In this document: positions 17,804 to 27,188 of the stretch, in pieces
Layout of the letters: every line of letters starts with the position of its first letter
Position numbering within the stretch: the stretch's first letter is position 1
Assembly: GCF_024168825.1 (NCBI RefSeq)
Contig: NZ_JALJWH010000001.1
Location: forward strand, 992,001 to 1,056,000
Reading direction: 5' to 3'
From: Paenarthrobacter sp. A20
GTDB lineage: Bacteria > Actinomycetota > Actinomycetes > Actinomycetales > Micrococcaceae
Length of the DNA: 64,000 nt
Translations under genes and position numbers: made by a program
Notes under the pieces: generated by a model
Told to the model about the DNA's origin: nothing
Seen by the model: the letters and a program-made list of their open reading frames with translations, nothing else
Database searches by the model: none

Positions 17804-19348
17804 CTACTCCGGCTTATCCATCAACAAGCTCCGGCATGCGAGCTGCAGCGCCAGCCGGGCTTCGGGGTCCTCCAGATTGATGGCGATGAGTGACTGAATC
17901 CGCCTGATGCGATCACTGACCGTGTTGCGGTGCACATTGAGGATCGCAGCTGTTTCGGTCAGCGAAGACTCACAGTCCAGGAACGTGGTGAGGGTTTGCA
18001 GGAGTTCGGGTCCGGCTTTGAGGAGTGGCGCCAGGAGCTCCCGGGCGGCGGGGCGGAACGTGTCGGTGCGGGTCCAGATCAGCAGCAGCTGGGCCATATC
18101 CAATCGGTCCACGTGCACAAAGTAGCCGGAGTTCTCCCTTGCCCCGGCGATGCGGGCGGCATCATTGGCTTCCTCAAGTGAACGGACGATTCCTTCCGGC
18201 TGCGCCTGCATCCTCCCCACCCCGAATTGAGTGGCAATGGTGGACGCGAGCTCCCGTTGAGCCCTGCGGAGGGCGTTGCTGATCCTGCTGACCTCGGCCG
18301 GGTCCGGTTTGGAGGGGAAGGAGATCCATCCTGCCCAGCCGTCGGACTGCTCCACCGTTGCAGCATCGATCTTTTCGCGTAGGAGGGCACGGTCCAGATC
18401 CGGCTTTCGGGCCACCAAGTCCACCGGCTGGCGGGTGATCACCCGGAAAGCTATGTGAAAGCCGTCCAAGGTCCAGCCCAGCTCCAATGCCCTGGCCCTG
18501 AAGGATGGGCTGACGGTCCCGGCGTTGTCGATCAGTTCGCCCAACAGGGCAATCCGGTGCCGGGCATCGCGCTCCCTTTCAAGGCGCTGCCGGGACAGCA
18601 GCTCGGAAACCGCGATGGCTGCCACTTCCAAAGCCGCCCGGACGGCGGCCCGTTCCTGATCCGGTGCGGGACCAAGTATCACCCTCAGCCGGGGACTGTT
18701 GTCCTGCTCCCGATGAACAGGGGCGAGAATCTCCGTGCCACCGGACTGCGTATCTCCGTCGGCACGCGGACCGCTGTCTTCAGCGGAAATCAGTTTCCCG
18801 GAAGGATCCACCAGCATCACCTCATGCCCGATCGCCACTCCCAATCGCTGTAACAGATGGCTGAGCGAGCCGTACGGCATCCGGCACTCGGCCGCAACGC
18901 GGGAGATCAACTGCCCCTGACGATGCGCGGCGCCGGACAGAAGCTCCTGTGCAGCCATCCCGAACTGCCACGTGTTGTGGACGGCCAACACCACCAGCCC
19001 CAAGCGTTCGGCGAGCCTTGTCACGTTGGGCGGCAACGCGCCGTCGTCGTTCTGCAGTTTTACGGCAAGGGCCACGACGCCGGACGTGGACGCCAGCGCC
19101 AACAGCGCCTCCACGTCCCAGGAGACGCCGGAGGGCAACGGCTCAAGGGGTAGCAGGATGCAGCTGCGGAGGGTGAGGGGGTCGCCGTCGAGGTTCCGCT
19201 GTTCGCGGACCTGGCGATTGACCTCGGCCAGGTTCCCCGTCAAGGCCACCAGCGACGAAACCGTTGCGATACCAGGTTCCCCGACGCTCTCCACCACGCC
19301 CGCCGGGAGGTGAGTCGTGACGGACCACAGCGGGATCGGAGGGATCAT
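17804..19348 (-). CDS. PucR family transcriptional regulator
   Basis: 514 residues. The N-terminal half resembles the PucR purine-catabolism regulator sensor region; the C-terminus is the PucR-type helix-turn-helix (FLDCESSLTETAAILNVHRN, then TVSDRIRRIQSLI). PucR proteins activate purine or allantoin use, or other nitrogen catabolic genes. It lies last on the strand of the permease-hydantoinase-DUF917 gene set, 103 bases after the DUF917 gene, so it very likely controls that set. The ATG at 19348 is just after a short GAAGCTGA-like sequence. Confidence 0.87.
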   Translation of the reverse strand: MIPPIPLWSVTTHLPAGVVESVGEPGIATVSSLVALTGNLAEVNRQVREQRNLDGDPLTLRSCILLPLEPLPSGVSWDVEALLALASTSGVVALAVKLQNDDGALPPNVTRLAERLGLVVLAVHNTWQFGMAAQELLSGAAHRQGQLISRVAAECRMPYGSLSHLLQRLGVAIGHEVMLVDPSGKLISAEDSGPRADGDTQSGGTEILAPVHREQDNSPRLRVILGPAPDQERAAVRAALEVAAIAVSELLSRQRLERERDARHRIALLGELIDNAGTVSPSFRARALELGWTLDGFHIAFRVITRQPVDLVARKPDLDRALLREKIDAATVEQSDGWAGWISFPSKPDPAEVSRISNALRRAQRELASTIATQFGVGRMQAQPEGIVRSLEEANDAARIAGARENSGYFVHVDRLDMAQLLLIWTRTDTFRPAARELLAPLLKAGPELLQTLTTFLDCESSLTETAAILNVHRNTVSDRIRRIQSLIAINLEDPEARLALQLACRSLLMDKPE

Positions 19349-19451
19349 TCAGCTTCTCCGGTTCTCCTCGATGGTTACCTTCCCATAATGCCACCGCCGC
19401 GCCGCCAACTGTCGTTGGGGACGCGGCGGCGGGCCAAACGTTCGACGGCGG

Positions 19452-20594
19452 TCAGCTGCGGTAACGCTCGATGGACTCGGTGTGTTCTTCGGGCGTCCCG
19501 TCCCATCTGTGGGAAGGGACGCCGTACCCGAAGTACTCCGGTCCGGCCAATGCCAGTCCCTCAGTGGTGTGCCAGCGAGGGTCACTGGGCGCAGTCAGGA
19601 TGCACAAGCGCTGCCCATAGCGCAGGTTCTCCGTGGTGACCGGTTCGGCGGATTCGGCGTCCACCACGATGATGAGGTCCGGCGTCGTGGTCACCACGGT
19701 TCCGTCCTTGGTGGCGAGCAGGTGCTCGTTCTGGAAATGCAACGAAAGAACGGAACCGGCGTCCGCGCCCATGCCCTCGATCATGGCCTGGCCCTTGGCG
19801 AACCCGCCGGTCGTCTGGCGCTGCAGGTCCGTGACCTTGCCCAGATGAACAATGCGCCCCCTCAGCGTTTCCGCCAACACGTCGCAGGGGTTGAGGTTGT
19901 GGTGTTGGGCGTTGGCAACGGCGTCTCCGATGGCGATGGCGAAGGACATGGAGCCGGCCACGAAGCTCTCACGGGCCTGCGCGCCGGTCATGGCATAGGT
20001 GCTGTTGAAGGCGTTGCATCCCATTTCGATGGAGGCCTGCCGGGCAAAGCGCTCGGCCCAGAACGAGTCGATCGCCTCGATGACAAGCGTGTTGCCCTTC
20101 TCATCAGCGAGTGCCATGGGAGTGGCATGGATTCCGTACAGCGGTGCCATTCCCATTTGTATTTCAGGGAAGGCCCGGCCGATCAGGTCACCGTCGATCA
20201 GGGGGATTCCCAGTTGCGCTGCCGCCACGATGGGCAGCAGGGAGTTTGATCCGCCGATCTCCAGGCAGGCGGTGTGGGTTGCGGTCCTGTTGACGGATGC
20301 CGCGAGCTTCTCGATGGTCAGGTACAGGTTTTCCACGGTGTCGAGCTTCTCCACGGCTACCGTGGGAGCGCCGATGGCAGCAATGGGAACGATGAAGGCA
20401 TCATCTGCCAGGTCCTCAACGGAGACGAGTTCCACTGGACCGAACTCTTCGATTGCCTGTTTCGCCAGGAGGGCGCCAATATAGGGATCGCCGCCTCCAC
20501 CCGTGCCAAGGATGGCCGCCCCGCGCGCCAGGGAATCAATATCGTCCATGGTGATCTTCTTCAGTTTGCGGCCGTGTGCCACTTCCAGTGTCAT
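19452..20594 (-). CDS. DUF917 family protein
   Basis: 380 residues. It begins with an alarm of glycines, GAAILGTGGGGDPYIGAL (about residues 25-42), and has LIDGDLIGRAFPEIQM and EAIDSFWAERFARQASIEMG, matching DUF917, a domain related to the hydantoinase/oxoprolinase group. Its start follows the hydantoinase stop by one base, so the two are translated together and may form a complex. The catalysed reaction is unknown; hydrolysis of a cyclic amide is a guess from the neighbour. Confidence 0.83.
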   Translation of the reverse strand: MTLEVAHGRKLKKITMDDIDSLARGAAILGTGGGGDPYIGALLAKQAIEEFGPVELVSVEDLADDAFIVPIAAIGAPTVAVEKLDTVENLYLTIEKLAASVNRTATHTACLEIGGSNSLLPIVAAAQLGIPLIDGDLIGRAFPEIQMGMAPLYGIHATPMALADEKGNTLVIEAIDSFWAERFARQASIEMGCNAFNSTYAMTGAQARESFVAGSMSFAIAIGDAVANAQHHNLNPCDVLAETLRGRIVHLGKVTDLQRQTTGGFAKGQAMIEGMGADAGSVLSLHFQNEHLLATKDGTVVTTTPDLIIVVDAESAEPVTTENLRYGQRLCILTAPSDPRWHTTEGLALAGPEYFGYGVPSHRWDGTPEEHTESIERYRS

Positions 20595-20595
20595 C

Positions 20596-22152
20596 TCATT
20601 TTCCTAACGTGAGGTTGCCGGCTGCCTTGACCCGAACGCGCATGGCGTTTCCGGGAAGGTAGGGGATGGGAATGGCTTCCTGCTCAACAATCGTCACCGT
20701 GTCCGGGTTGGCACCGGCGGCAACGGCGCGGTCAACAGCCTCCTGCCGGGCGGATTCCATGGCGCGCTTCTGATCCCCGTCCGCAATGGATGACACACGG
20801 TCCACCTCCCCGCTGATCTGGGCGATGGCGGCCCCGTACGCGTTGGCGACGTCGAAATTCCCGGGGCGGTGGATGGTGCCCAGGCCGTCCAGTTTTTCTG
20901 CCAGCAGGATGGATCCACCGCCGACGGCGACAACCGGCAGTTCAGCGGACGAAGTCCGGATCCGGTCCGCAATATCGGCGATGGTGCGATCGATCTGTTC
21001 CAGGGCTGACCTGACCACAGAGTCGCTGATGTGGCTCACCAAAGACGCGTCTCCGACGTCGGCCCTTCCGCTGCGGACAGCGATGTCAGTTGCCGTCAGG
21101 ACAGACCCGCCAAAGACCAGCGACTCGTCGGTGAGGCGGTAGCCCACCGAATCCGGGCCCACGGTTCCCTGATCGGTCCTCACCCGGGACCCACCTCCGA
21201 GGCCTGCGGAGAGGACGTCCGGCATCCGGAAGTTGGTGCGGAGCCCTGCGAGCCTCACGTGGGTGCTGGACTCACGCGGGAAACCGTTCACCAGGACGCC
21301 GACGTCCGTGGTGGTGCCGCCGATGTCCACGATCAGGCAGTCGGAGAATCCGGAGAGCGCAGCGGCCCCGCGCATGGAGTTGGTGGGACCTGAAGCGAAC
21401 GTGGCTACGGGGTAGCGCCGCGTGTATTCAATGTCCATGAGCGTGCCGTCGTTCTGGCTGACGTACAGAGGCGCCGTGATGCCCTGCTCCAGCACAGCTT
21501 TGGCCAGGCCATCAACAATCCGGTTCGCCATTTCGGCGAGGGATGCGTTGACGATGGTTGCGTTCTCCCGTTCCAGGAGGCCCACCCTGCCGATCTCGTG
21601 TGACAGGGACACGGGGAACTCCGGGCCCAGCTCTTCGCGGAGGATGGCCAGGGTGCGCTGCTCGAATTCGTCGTTGACGGGCGAGAAGACGCTGGACACC
21701 GCCACGGAGCGGATGCCGTGTGCGGCGATGTCGGCTGCGTGGCGCCTTATTTCGTCCGGATCGAAGGGGCTGATGGGGCGGCCGTCGAACTCGTGGCCCC
21801 CGTGGGCCATGTAGGCGCGGCCCTTGACGGCAGTGGTGAGGGTGTCAGGCCAATCCGTGAACGGCGGCAGGGAAGCGGTGGCGGGAAGTCCCAGCCGGAT
21901 GGCCGCCGTCGGGCTGAGGTCCCGTGCCTCAATGAGGGCATTGATGAAATGGGTGGTCCCGATCATCACACCGCGGATATGGTCCGGGCTGAAGCCGTTC
22001 AGTTCCTTCAGCGCCGTGAGGACTTGGGTGATGCCGCTGGTGACGTCCCTGGTGGTGGGGACTTTGGTGGAGGCGAGCACCTGCGCGCCATCCAGCAGCA
22101 CGGCGTCTGTGTTGGTGCCGCCGACGTCAATGCCGATTCTCAGGCTACTCAT
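20596..22152 (-). CDS. Hydantoinase/oxoprolinase family protein (HyuA-like)
   Basis: 518 residues. The ASKHA-type ATP-binding start LRIGIDVGGTNTDAVLLDG is typical of the hydantoinase A / oxoprolinase N-terminal domain, and LIVDIGGTTTDVGVL (about residue 285) is the second phosphate motif. Family members open lactam or hydantoin rings using ATP. Its ATG overlaps the permease stop (ATGA), and the DUF917 gene follows within one base. Together they suggest ATP-dependent hydrolysis of an imported cyclic amide or nucleobase-like compound. No HyuB partner is present; DUF917 may take its place. Confidence 0.87.
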   Translation of the reverse strand: MSSLRIGIDVGGTNTDAVLLDGAQVLASTKVPTTRDVTSGITQVLTALKELNGFSPDHIRGVMIGTTHFINALIEARDLSPTAAIRLGLPATASLPPFTDWPDTLTTAVKGRAYMAHGGHEFDGRPISPFDPDEIRRHAADIAAHGIRSVAVSSVFSPVNDEFEQRTLAILREELGPEFPVSLSHEIGRVGLLERENATIVNASLAEMANRIVDGLAKAVLEQGITAPLYVSQNDGTLMDIEYTRRYPVATFASGPTNSMRGAAALSGFSDCLIVDIGGTTTDVGVLVNGFPRESSTHVRLAGLRTNFRMPDVLSAGLGGGSRVRTDQGTVGPDSVGYRLTDESLVFGGSVLTATDIAVRSGRADVGDASLVSHISDSVVRSALEQIDRTIADIADRIRTSSAELPVVAVGGGSILLAEKLDGLGTIHRPGNFDVANAYGAAIAQISGEVDRVSSIADGDQKRAMESARQEAVDRAVAAGANPDTVTIVEQEAIPIPYLPGNAMRVRVKAAGNLTLGK

Positions 22153-23492
22153 GGTGCGGTTACCGATTCTTCCTTTGTGGTGGTTTCGCTTGTGGGTTGG
22201 TTGTCGCCGTAGGACCGCAGGAGGTTCAGTTTGCCGGCGACGATGTAGAGGACGAATGCCGCGGCGAGCGAGGTGAAGGCAGGGAGCCCGAAGGTGACGA
22301 AGTAGCCCAGTGCCGCAGAGATCGCCCAAATGACGAAGGTTGCAGGGATCCAGTTGGGTGATTTGGCTGGTGGGAGTCCGGAATCGCGGCTTGCCTCCAA
22401 CAGGGGCCGCCACTTCTTGACCACGAAATACTCGGCCATGATGATGCCGGCTACCGGCGGGAAGACGACGCCCAGGACCATGAGGATGTCGATGAACTTG
22501 TCCAGGATGCCGATCGCGGCGAGGACACTTCCGAAAACGCCGAGCAGCAGCGTCACGTGCCCACGGTTCAAGCGCTTGTTCATGGCGCTGTTGAAGAAGG
22601 ACACCACGCCTAGCCCGGCGCTGTAGAGGTTCCAGTCGTTGATCTTGGATGTGCCCAGGACAATGATCAGGATGCCCACCCAGCCCACGGAGGAGAAGAT
22701 GATCTGGGTGACGTCTGCCGTTTTGACGGCGTGGGCCAGCAGGACACCGATCATGCCGATGCTGTAGTTGCCCAGGGTCATCCCGACGACGGTTTGCTTG
22801 ACGACGTCGCCGGCGCTCCTGTTGTAGCGGGTCATGTCGGGCGTGATGACTGCTCCGAGCACGGCACTTCCAGCAACGATGGTGGTAGCCGTGACGAAAT
22901 CCAGTTGTGGGCCCGGAGGGGCATCGTTGATGAGCTGGCTGATGGAGTGGTTGCTGAGCTCCGCCCATGCTGCCCAAGCGATCAGGATCATGAACAGCGG
23001 CACGGTGATGTTGGCCAACCACTGCATTGATTCAAATCCGCGGACCACGATCAGCGTGACCACCAAGCCAAAGACCAAGGACCACGCCCACGTGGGAATT
23101 TCGGGCACGATTTGGTTCAGTCCAGCGCCGGAAATCCCTGACTGGATACCGAACCAGCCGATGAGGCTGATGCAGATGGCCAGGCCAAGCACCGAGGCGC
23201 CGCCGCGGCCGAAGCCGGTCCAGCGGGCAAGCATGGATGTTGTGAGTCCCTGGCGCATGCCGGCGATGCCGACGAAAATCATGAGTGCTTCGACGATCAA
23301 TGCGCCTACCGTGAATGCCCAGAAGGCGTCCCAGAAGGTCATGCCGAAGCCAAAGGTTGCCCCGAGAAGAAACTGGCTCAGGTCAGAAGTCTGGCCAAAG
23401 CGTTGGACCGCGATGCCGAACCAGTGCTTCCGCTTCGTTGCGGGAACCCTGGTGATGGGGTAGTCATCGTGCCCTGTGTCGGAGGTGGACAT
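22149..23492 (-). CDS. NCS1 / CodB-type nucleobase permease
   Basis: 447 residues, about 12 hydrophobic segments. It resembles cytosine permease CodB: DLSQFLLGATFGFGMTFWDAF near the start, GFGRGGASVLGL, and SAVLGAVITPDMTRYNRSAGD. NCS1 proteins import cytosine, allantoin, hydantoins or related compounds with H+ or Na+. AAAGGA lies nine bases before the ATG at 23492, so the in-frame starts upstream are rejected. It is the first gene of a four-gene set; a 9-base inverted repeat lies just upstream. Confidence 0.87.
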   Translation of the reverse strand: MSTSDTGHDDYPITRVPATKRKHWFGIAVQRFGQTSDLSQFLLGATFGFGMTFWDAFWAFTVGALIVEALMIFVGIAGMRQGLTTSMLARWTGFGRGGASVLGLAICISLIGWFGIQSGISGAGLNQIVPEIPTWAWSLVFGLVVTLIVVRGFESMQWLANITVPLFMILIAWAAWAELSNHSISQLINDAPPGPQLDFVTATTIVAGSAVLGAVITPDMTRYNRSAGDVVKQTVVGMTLGNYSIGMIGVLLAHAVKTADVTQIIFSSVGWVGILIIVLGTSKINDWNLYSAGLGVVSFFNSAMNKRLNRGHVTLLLGVFGSVLAAIGILDKFIDILMVLGVVFPPVAGIIMAEYFVVKKWRPLLEASRDSGLPPAKSPNWIPATFVIWAISAALGYFVTFGLPAFTSLAAAFVLYIVAGKLNLLRSYGDNQPTSETTTKEESVTAP

Positions 23493-23505
23493 GACATACA
23501 TTCCT

Positions 23506-23545
23506 TTCGAGTGATTCACTTCACAGTATCTGCGGGTCACTCGAA
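23506..23545. promoter_or_regulatory. Perfect 9-base inverted repeat before the permease operon
   Basis: TTCGAGTGA at 23506-23514 and TCACTCGAA at 23537-23545 are exact reverse complements, centred 31 bases apart, about three helical turns. The near arm is 14 bases upstream of the start codon and overlaps the ribosome site. It is a good candidate for PucR or another regulator of this operon. Confidence 0.5.
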
Positions 23546-23614
23546 GGTCATTGGGCAATGTGCAGTGCTTGGTGACGCTGGATATGCGAAGTGCACAGAA
23601 GCGTTGCTCGGCCT

Positions 23615-24736
23615 CTAATCCGCCCGCGTCGCTGAACCGGCCACCCGCCGTCGTTTGCTTTCGCGTGCGTCAACCATCTGCGCACCAGTCAGAACCCCGG
23701 AAAGTCCGCGCGACTTTGTGAGGGGAACCGCCACGAATGCTGCCAAAAGGACCAGGCCCGTGAGTGGGCCGAACGCGGAGGTAGGCAGCAATGCGCCAAG
23801 GAACGACAACACCACATAGAGCCCGCCGGTGACGCTCGCCCGGAGCAATGTCCGACGGCGGGTGGCCGGCCACTGCGGTTGCAGCCACACCGCGCGCTGG
23901 CCGAGGGAGGCTCCCGGGCCTACGAGCGCCGGAAGGTAGAACACCAGGAACCCGGGGACGAGGTGCATCAGGGCGAGGGAGATGGCGTCGTCGTTGCCGG
24001 GGAGATCCGCGCCGATCGCAAGCAACCCGATCCTGTACGTGACGACGAAGGCGAAGCCGAGGAACGCGAGCGACACGTAGTCGATGACCATTCCCAACCA
24101 GCGCCGCCAAACGGTGACTGGGCGACTCTGGACGCGGGCCGCGCGGAGTTCGCGTCGTTGCGGCATGAACCAGAGGACGAGGGGTGCGATGAGCGCGCCG
24201 ATCAAGGCGCCCAGGGTGTTGGTGATGAGGTCGTCGACGTCGGCCAGGCGGTAGGCGCAGTCGTAGAGGCCCCACAGCCCGGTGAACTGTGTGGCTTCGA
24301 TGAGCCCGGAGGCGACGGCGCCGGTCAAGGTGGAGGCCGCGATGTTCCAGGAAAGGTAGCGCCGCGCGATGATCCCCCACGGAATGAACAGCACCACGTT
24401 GAACACCACTTGCAGTGTTGCGCGGCTGGTCAGCGTGCCGGTGATCCCAAGGCCTGACGTTTCACGGTGGATGTCGTCCAGGAATTGGAACGGGATCGCT
24501 TGGAACGTGCTTCCACCCGGGCCGCACTTCAGCAGGCTGGGGTCGGGAAGTGGCAGCAGCGTGTAGGCCACCAGGGCCACACCGTAGACGCTCAGCCCGG
24601 CAGCGCCCAGGAACCGACGCCAGGTGAATCTGCCGTACATCCTGTACTGGACCGCAACGATCGGCACCATGAACACGCCAAAGAGGAGCACCCCTCCCAG
24701 CACACCCACGTACGCGGGCCACACCCATTCCCCCAT
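23615..24736 (-). CDS. VanZ family membrane protein with RDD domain
   Basis: 373 residues. The N-terminal part is VanZ-like, with TLLPLPDP, NVVLFIPWGI and GLIEATQF-like segments, including the conserved NxxLFxPxG. The second half (about residue 205 on: VTVWRRWLGMVIDYVSLAFLG) is an RDD domain with two or three more membrane helices. VanZ proteins are linked to teicoplanin resistance in some hosts, but the common chromosomal ones have no known role. There is no other resistance gene nearby. Confidence 0.82.
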   Translation of the reverse strand: MGEWVWPAYVGVLGGVLLFGVFMVPIVAVQYRMYGRFTWRRFLGAAGLSVYGVALVAYTLLPLPDPSLLKCGPGGSTFQAIPFQFLDDIHRETSGLGITGTLTSRATLQVVFNVVLFIPWGIIARRYLSWNIAASTLTGAVASGLIEATQFTGLWGLYDCAYRLADVDDLITNTLGALIGALIAPLVLWFMPQRRELRAARVQSRPVTVWRRWLGMVIDYVSLAFLGFAFVVTYRIGLLAIGADLPGNDDAISLALMHLVPGFLVFYLPALVGPGASLGQRAVWLQPQWPATRRRTLLRASVTGGLYVVLSFLGALLPTSAFGPLTGLVLLAAFVAVPLTKSRGLSGVLTGAQMVDARESKRRRVAGSATRAD

Positions 24737-24871
24737 GATTCCCTTTCGCTTGTTAACTCCATGGTTTCAGGATGGGGGGTTCAATTCCTCCGTCTGGGTG
24801 GTGATGTTGCTCGCGGCGGGCTGGTACCGGGGACGGAGACACGCGGTGGCTTGGGCGCTCGCTCGGCCCGC

Positions 24872-26137
24872 CTAGGTGAGTACCGCCGTCGTCGAGGCTT
24901 TCCGCGCTATCAGCGCGACACCCGCCGCCGACGCAATGAAGACAGCGCCCAGGATTGCCCAGCCCAGCGTGCCATGTTCGACGACGGTAGCGGTCACCAC
25001 CAGCGGTGCCAGCATGGCCCCTAGGGCGGAGCCCATGCCGAACATCCCTTGGTAAGCGCCGGCTTGGAGGGGATTGGCGAGTTCGAAGCTCAGCCCCCAG
25101 GCTCCTGCTTGCGAAAGGATTTCCGCCAACGAGTGCAGCAGCGCCGCTCCGCACAGGAGCGTGATGGCGGCGATGACCGGCAGGCCGCCCGCCATTGCGT
25201 AGAGTGCGCAGGCTGCGGCCATGAGCACGCCACCTGTCATCACGATCTTTCCTGCACGGCGAGGCTGGTCGGTGCCGCGCGAGAGCGGGACTTGCAGCAG
25301 GACGACACACACGGTGTTGATCACCAAGACCACGGATATGAGCACATCGGGCGCGCTGGTGTCCTGTGAAATCCACAGCGGAACGCCCATCTCGGCGAGA
25401 CCGAACTGCATGCCGAAAATGCCTGAGAGCACGGTCAGCAGTATGTACCGGCGGTCCCGGAAGGGGGAGATGCCCCGCGGGGGAGCAGGGTTGGCGGGAT
25501 CGTGGCGCGGTGCATCAACGCGGTTGGGGAGCCGGCGGAGATGCAGCGCGCTCAGGATGTAGACCACACCGGCGCTGATCATCATCCACCGGAACGCGTC
25601 GGCGGTTCCGGCCATCAGTGCGAGTCCGGCGATCATGCCTCCCACCGCGATGCCCACGTTGGTGATGGTGCGGAGGACTGCGCGGGCATTCACGCGGTTC
25701 GGCCCGTCAAAGGCCCGGGCGATGATCGCGGAGCGCGTGGCGTTGGCGCCCCGGTCCACGCCTACCGTAATGCAGGCAATCACGACGGCGGTGCTGAAGT
25801 TCCCGGCGAAGGTATAGCTCGCGATCGCGAGACCTTGGACGGCCACCATCCCCGCCAGGAGCCGTCGCGCGGAAAAGCGATCGGCAAGGCGACCGCCGAT
25901 ATAGGACGTCGCGACGCCAACACCGCTGGAAACCGAGAGGATCACTGCGATTTCAACGGCGCTTAGCCCGACGAAGCGGCTGAAGTACAGCACAGTGAGG
26001 GTGAGGAAGATGCCCCGTCCCAAGGTGGAGACGAGGATGGCCGAAGCCAGAATCTTGAGGGTGGGATCTGAGAGCGCGACCCGGAGGGTGTGCTGTGGAG
26101 CGGGGGCCGTGTCGGCGGGGGATTTAGTCACACACAT
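24872..26137 (-). CDS. MFS transporter
   Basis: 421 residues with about 12 hydrophobic segments in two halves. The loop motif GGRLADRFSARRLL (about residues 80-93) is the MFS motif A. It is a drug- or metabolite-efflux type of MFS protein. It is divergent from the ArsR-like gene at 26188, and the 50-base gap contains a CCATCC/GGATGG palindrome, which suggests that the regulator controls it. The substrate is unknown. Confidence 0.87.
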   Translation of the reverse strand: MCVTKSPADTAPAPQHTLRVALSDPTLKILASAILVSTLGRGIFLTLTVLYFSRFVGLSAVEIAVILSVSSGVGVATSYIGGRLADRFSARRLLAGMVAVQGLAIASYTFAGNFSTAVVIACITVGVDRGANATRSAIIARAFDGPNRVNARAVLRTITNVGIAVGGMIAGLALMAGTADAFRWMMISAGVVYILSALHLRRLPNRVDAPRHDPANPAPPRGISPFRDRRYILLTVLSGIFGMQFGLAEMGVPLWISQDTSAPDVLISVVLVINTVCVVLLQVPLSRGTDQPRRAGKIVMTGGVLMAAACALYAMAGGLPVIAAITLLCGAALLHSLAEILSQAGAWGLSFELANPLQAGAYQGMFGMGSALGAMLAPLVVTATVVEHGTLGWAILGAVFIASAAGVALIARKASTTAVLT

Positions 26138-26144
26138 AGTTCTG

Positions 26145-26161
26145 CCATCCGCGGAGGATGG
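26145..26161. promoter_or_regulatory. Palindrome in the MFS/ArsR divergent promoter
   Basis: CCATCC, five bases, then GGATGG form an exact inverted repeat between the MFS gene and its divergent regulator gene. The position suits an operator for the ArsR-type protein. Confidence 0.4.
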
Positions 26162-26187
26162 GCGATACTGATGTAGCGTAGTGCTTC

Positions 26188-27141
26188 ATGTTGAAGTACG
26201 AGTTGTCCGACGCAGATCTGGGCGGCGTGCGCTTTGGCATCTCACCTTTGTGTGAACTCGGACTTTCCCTGAGAGCTATTCGGGATCCCAGCCAGTATCC
26301 ACTCCAGCTGCCATGGTTGCGTCGGACCGAAGAGGCCCGGTCACGCTTGGACCTCGATGGCTTGCTGGCCCTGGTGGATGACAGGCTGTGGACGCCGGAC
26401 TTCCTGAACCCCCGGCCTGAGTCCCCACTCACCCGGATTGATGACGAGTTCGCGGCACTGGAGCGGATTTCCGCCGAGCAGTTTCACGGCGACCTGATCC
26501 GGGTGCACGGCGCTGTCCCGAGTGTCTTTTCCGGCCCTGTTGGACCAGCCATACAGCGGATGGTCCGCATCCTCCGGGAATTCTGGGACACCTGCTTCGC
26601 GCCGCACTGGCTTCGCATGCGCACCATCCTGGAGGCGGATATTGTCTACCGTGGCCGGCAGATCGCGCAGGGCGGCCTGGTCACGATGCTCAACGATTTG
26701 TCCGGTGCCGTGGAATTCGACGGCCGCGTCATTTCCGTGCGGCTCAAGAACCCGGCGTCGCGGACCGAGAAGACTGACGGCTTGGGGCTGACCCTGGTTC
26801 CCACCATGTTCACCCGAAGGGCCTCTGCCCCTGTGAACCATGGCGATCCGCCGCTGCTGATGTACCCGGCCCGCGGGCAGGGGGCCATGTGGGAGGCCGA
26901 GCAGGTGCGGAACCCTGCCGCTGTTGTGGCGGTGCTCGGCGAGGTCCGGACCAGCTTGCTAACTGCCTTGGCCGCGCCGGCGTCATCCACCGAGCTCGGT
27001 GTGCGCTTTGGCGTCACGACTTCCGCTGTGAATCAACACCTTCGGGTGCTTCGAGACGCCGGACTGGTGACGTCCACCCGCTACGGCCGCAGCGTCCTGT
27101 ACTTCAGAAGCGAGCTGGGTGCCGCGTTGCTGCTGGGGTGA
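26188..27141 (+). CDS. ArsR-type regulator with DUF5937-like N-terminal domain
   Basis: 317 residues. The first 230 or so residues are a domain often seen on actinobacterial ArsR-like regulators (DUF5937-like; LRMRTILEADIVYRGRQIAQG). The C-terminus is a winged helix-turn-helix: STELGVRFGVTTSAVNQHLR, then VLRDAGLVTSTRYGRSVLY. No metal-binding cysteine set is visible, so it probably senses an organic ligand. It is divergent from the MFS exporter, the likely target. The TTG or ATG start is at 26188, with GTAGTGC upstream. Confidence 0.82.
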   Translation: MLKYELSDADLGGVRFGISPLCELGLSLRAIRDPSQYPLQLPWLRRTEEARSRLDLDGLLALVDDRLWTPDFLNPRPESPLTRIDDEFAALERISAEQFHGDLIRVHGAVPSVFSGPVGPAIQRMVRILREFWDTCFAPHWLRMRTILEADIVYRGRQIAQGGLVTMLNDLSGAVEFDGRVISVRLKNPASRTEKTDGLGLTLVPTMFTRRASAPVNHGDPPLLMYPARGQGAMWEAEQVRNPAAVVAVLGEVRTSLLTALAAPASSTELGVRFGVTTSAVNQHLRVLRDAGLVTSTRYGRSVLYFRSELGAALLLG

Positions 27142-27188
27142 TCGCCGTCGGGGGTGGCCGCACGAGCTGAGTCCCGCCGTCGTGCGTT

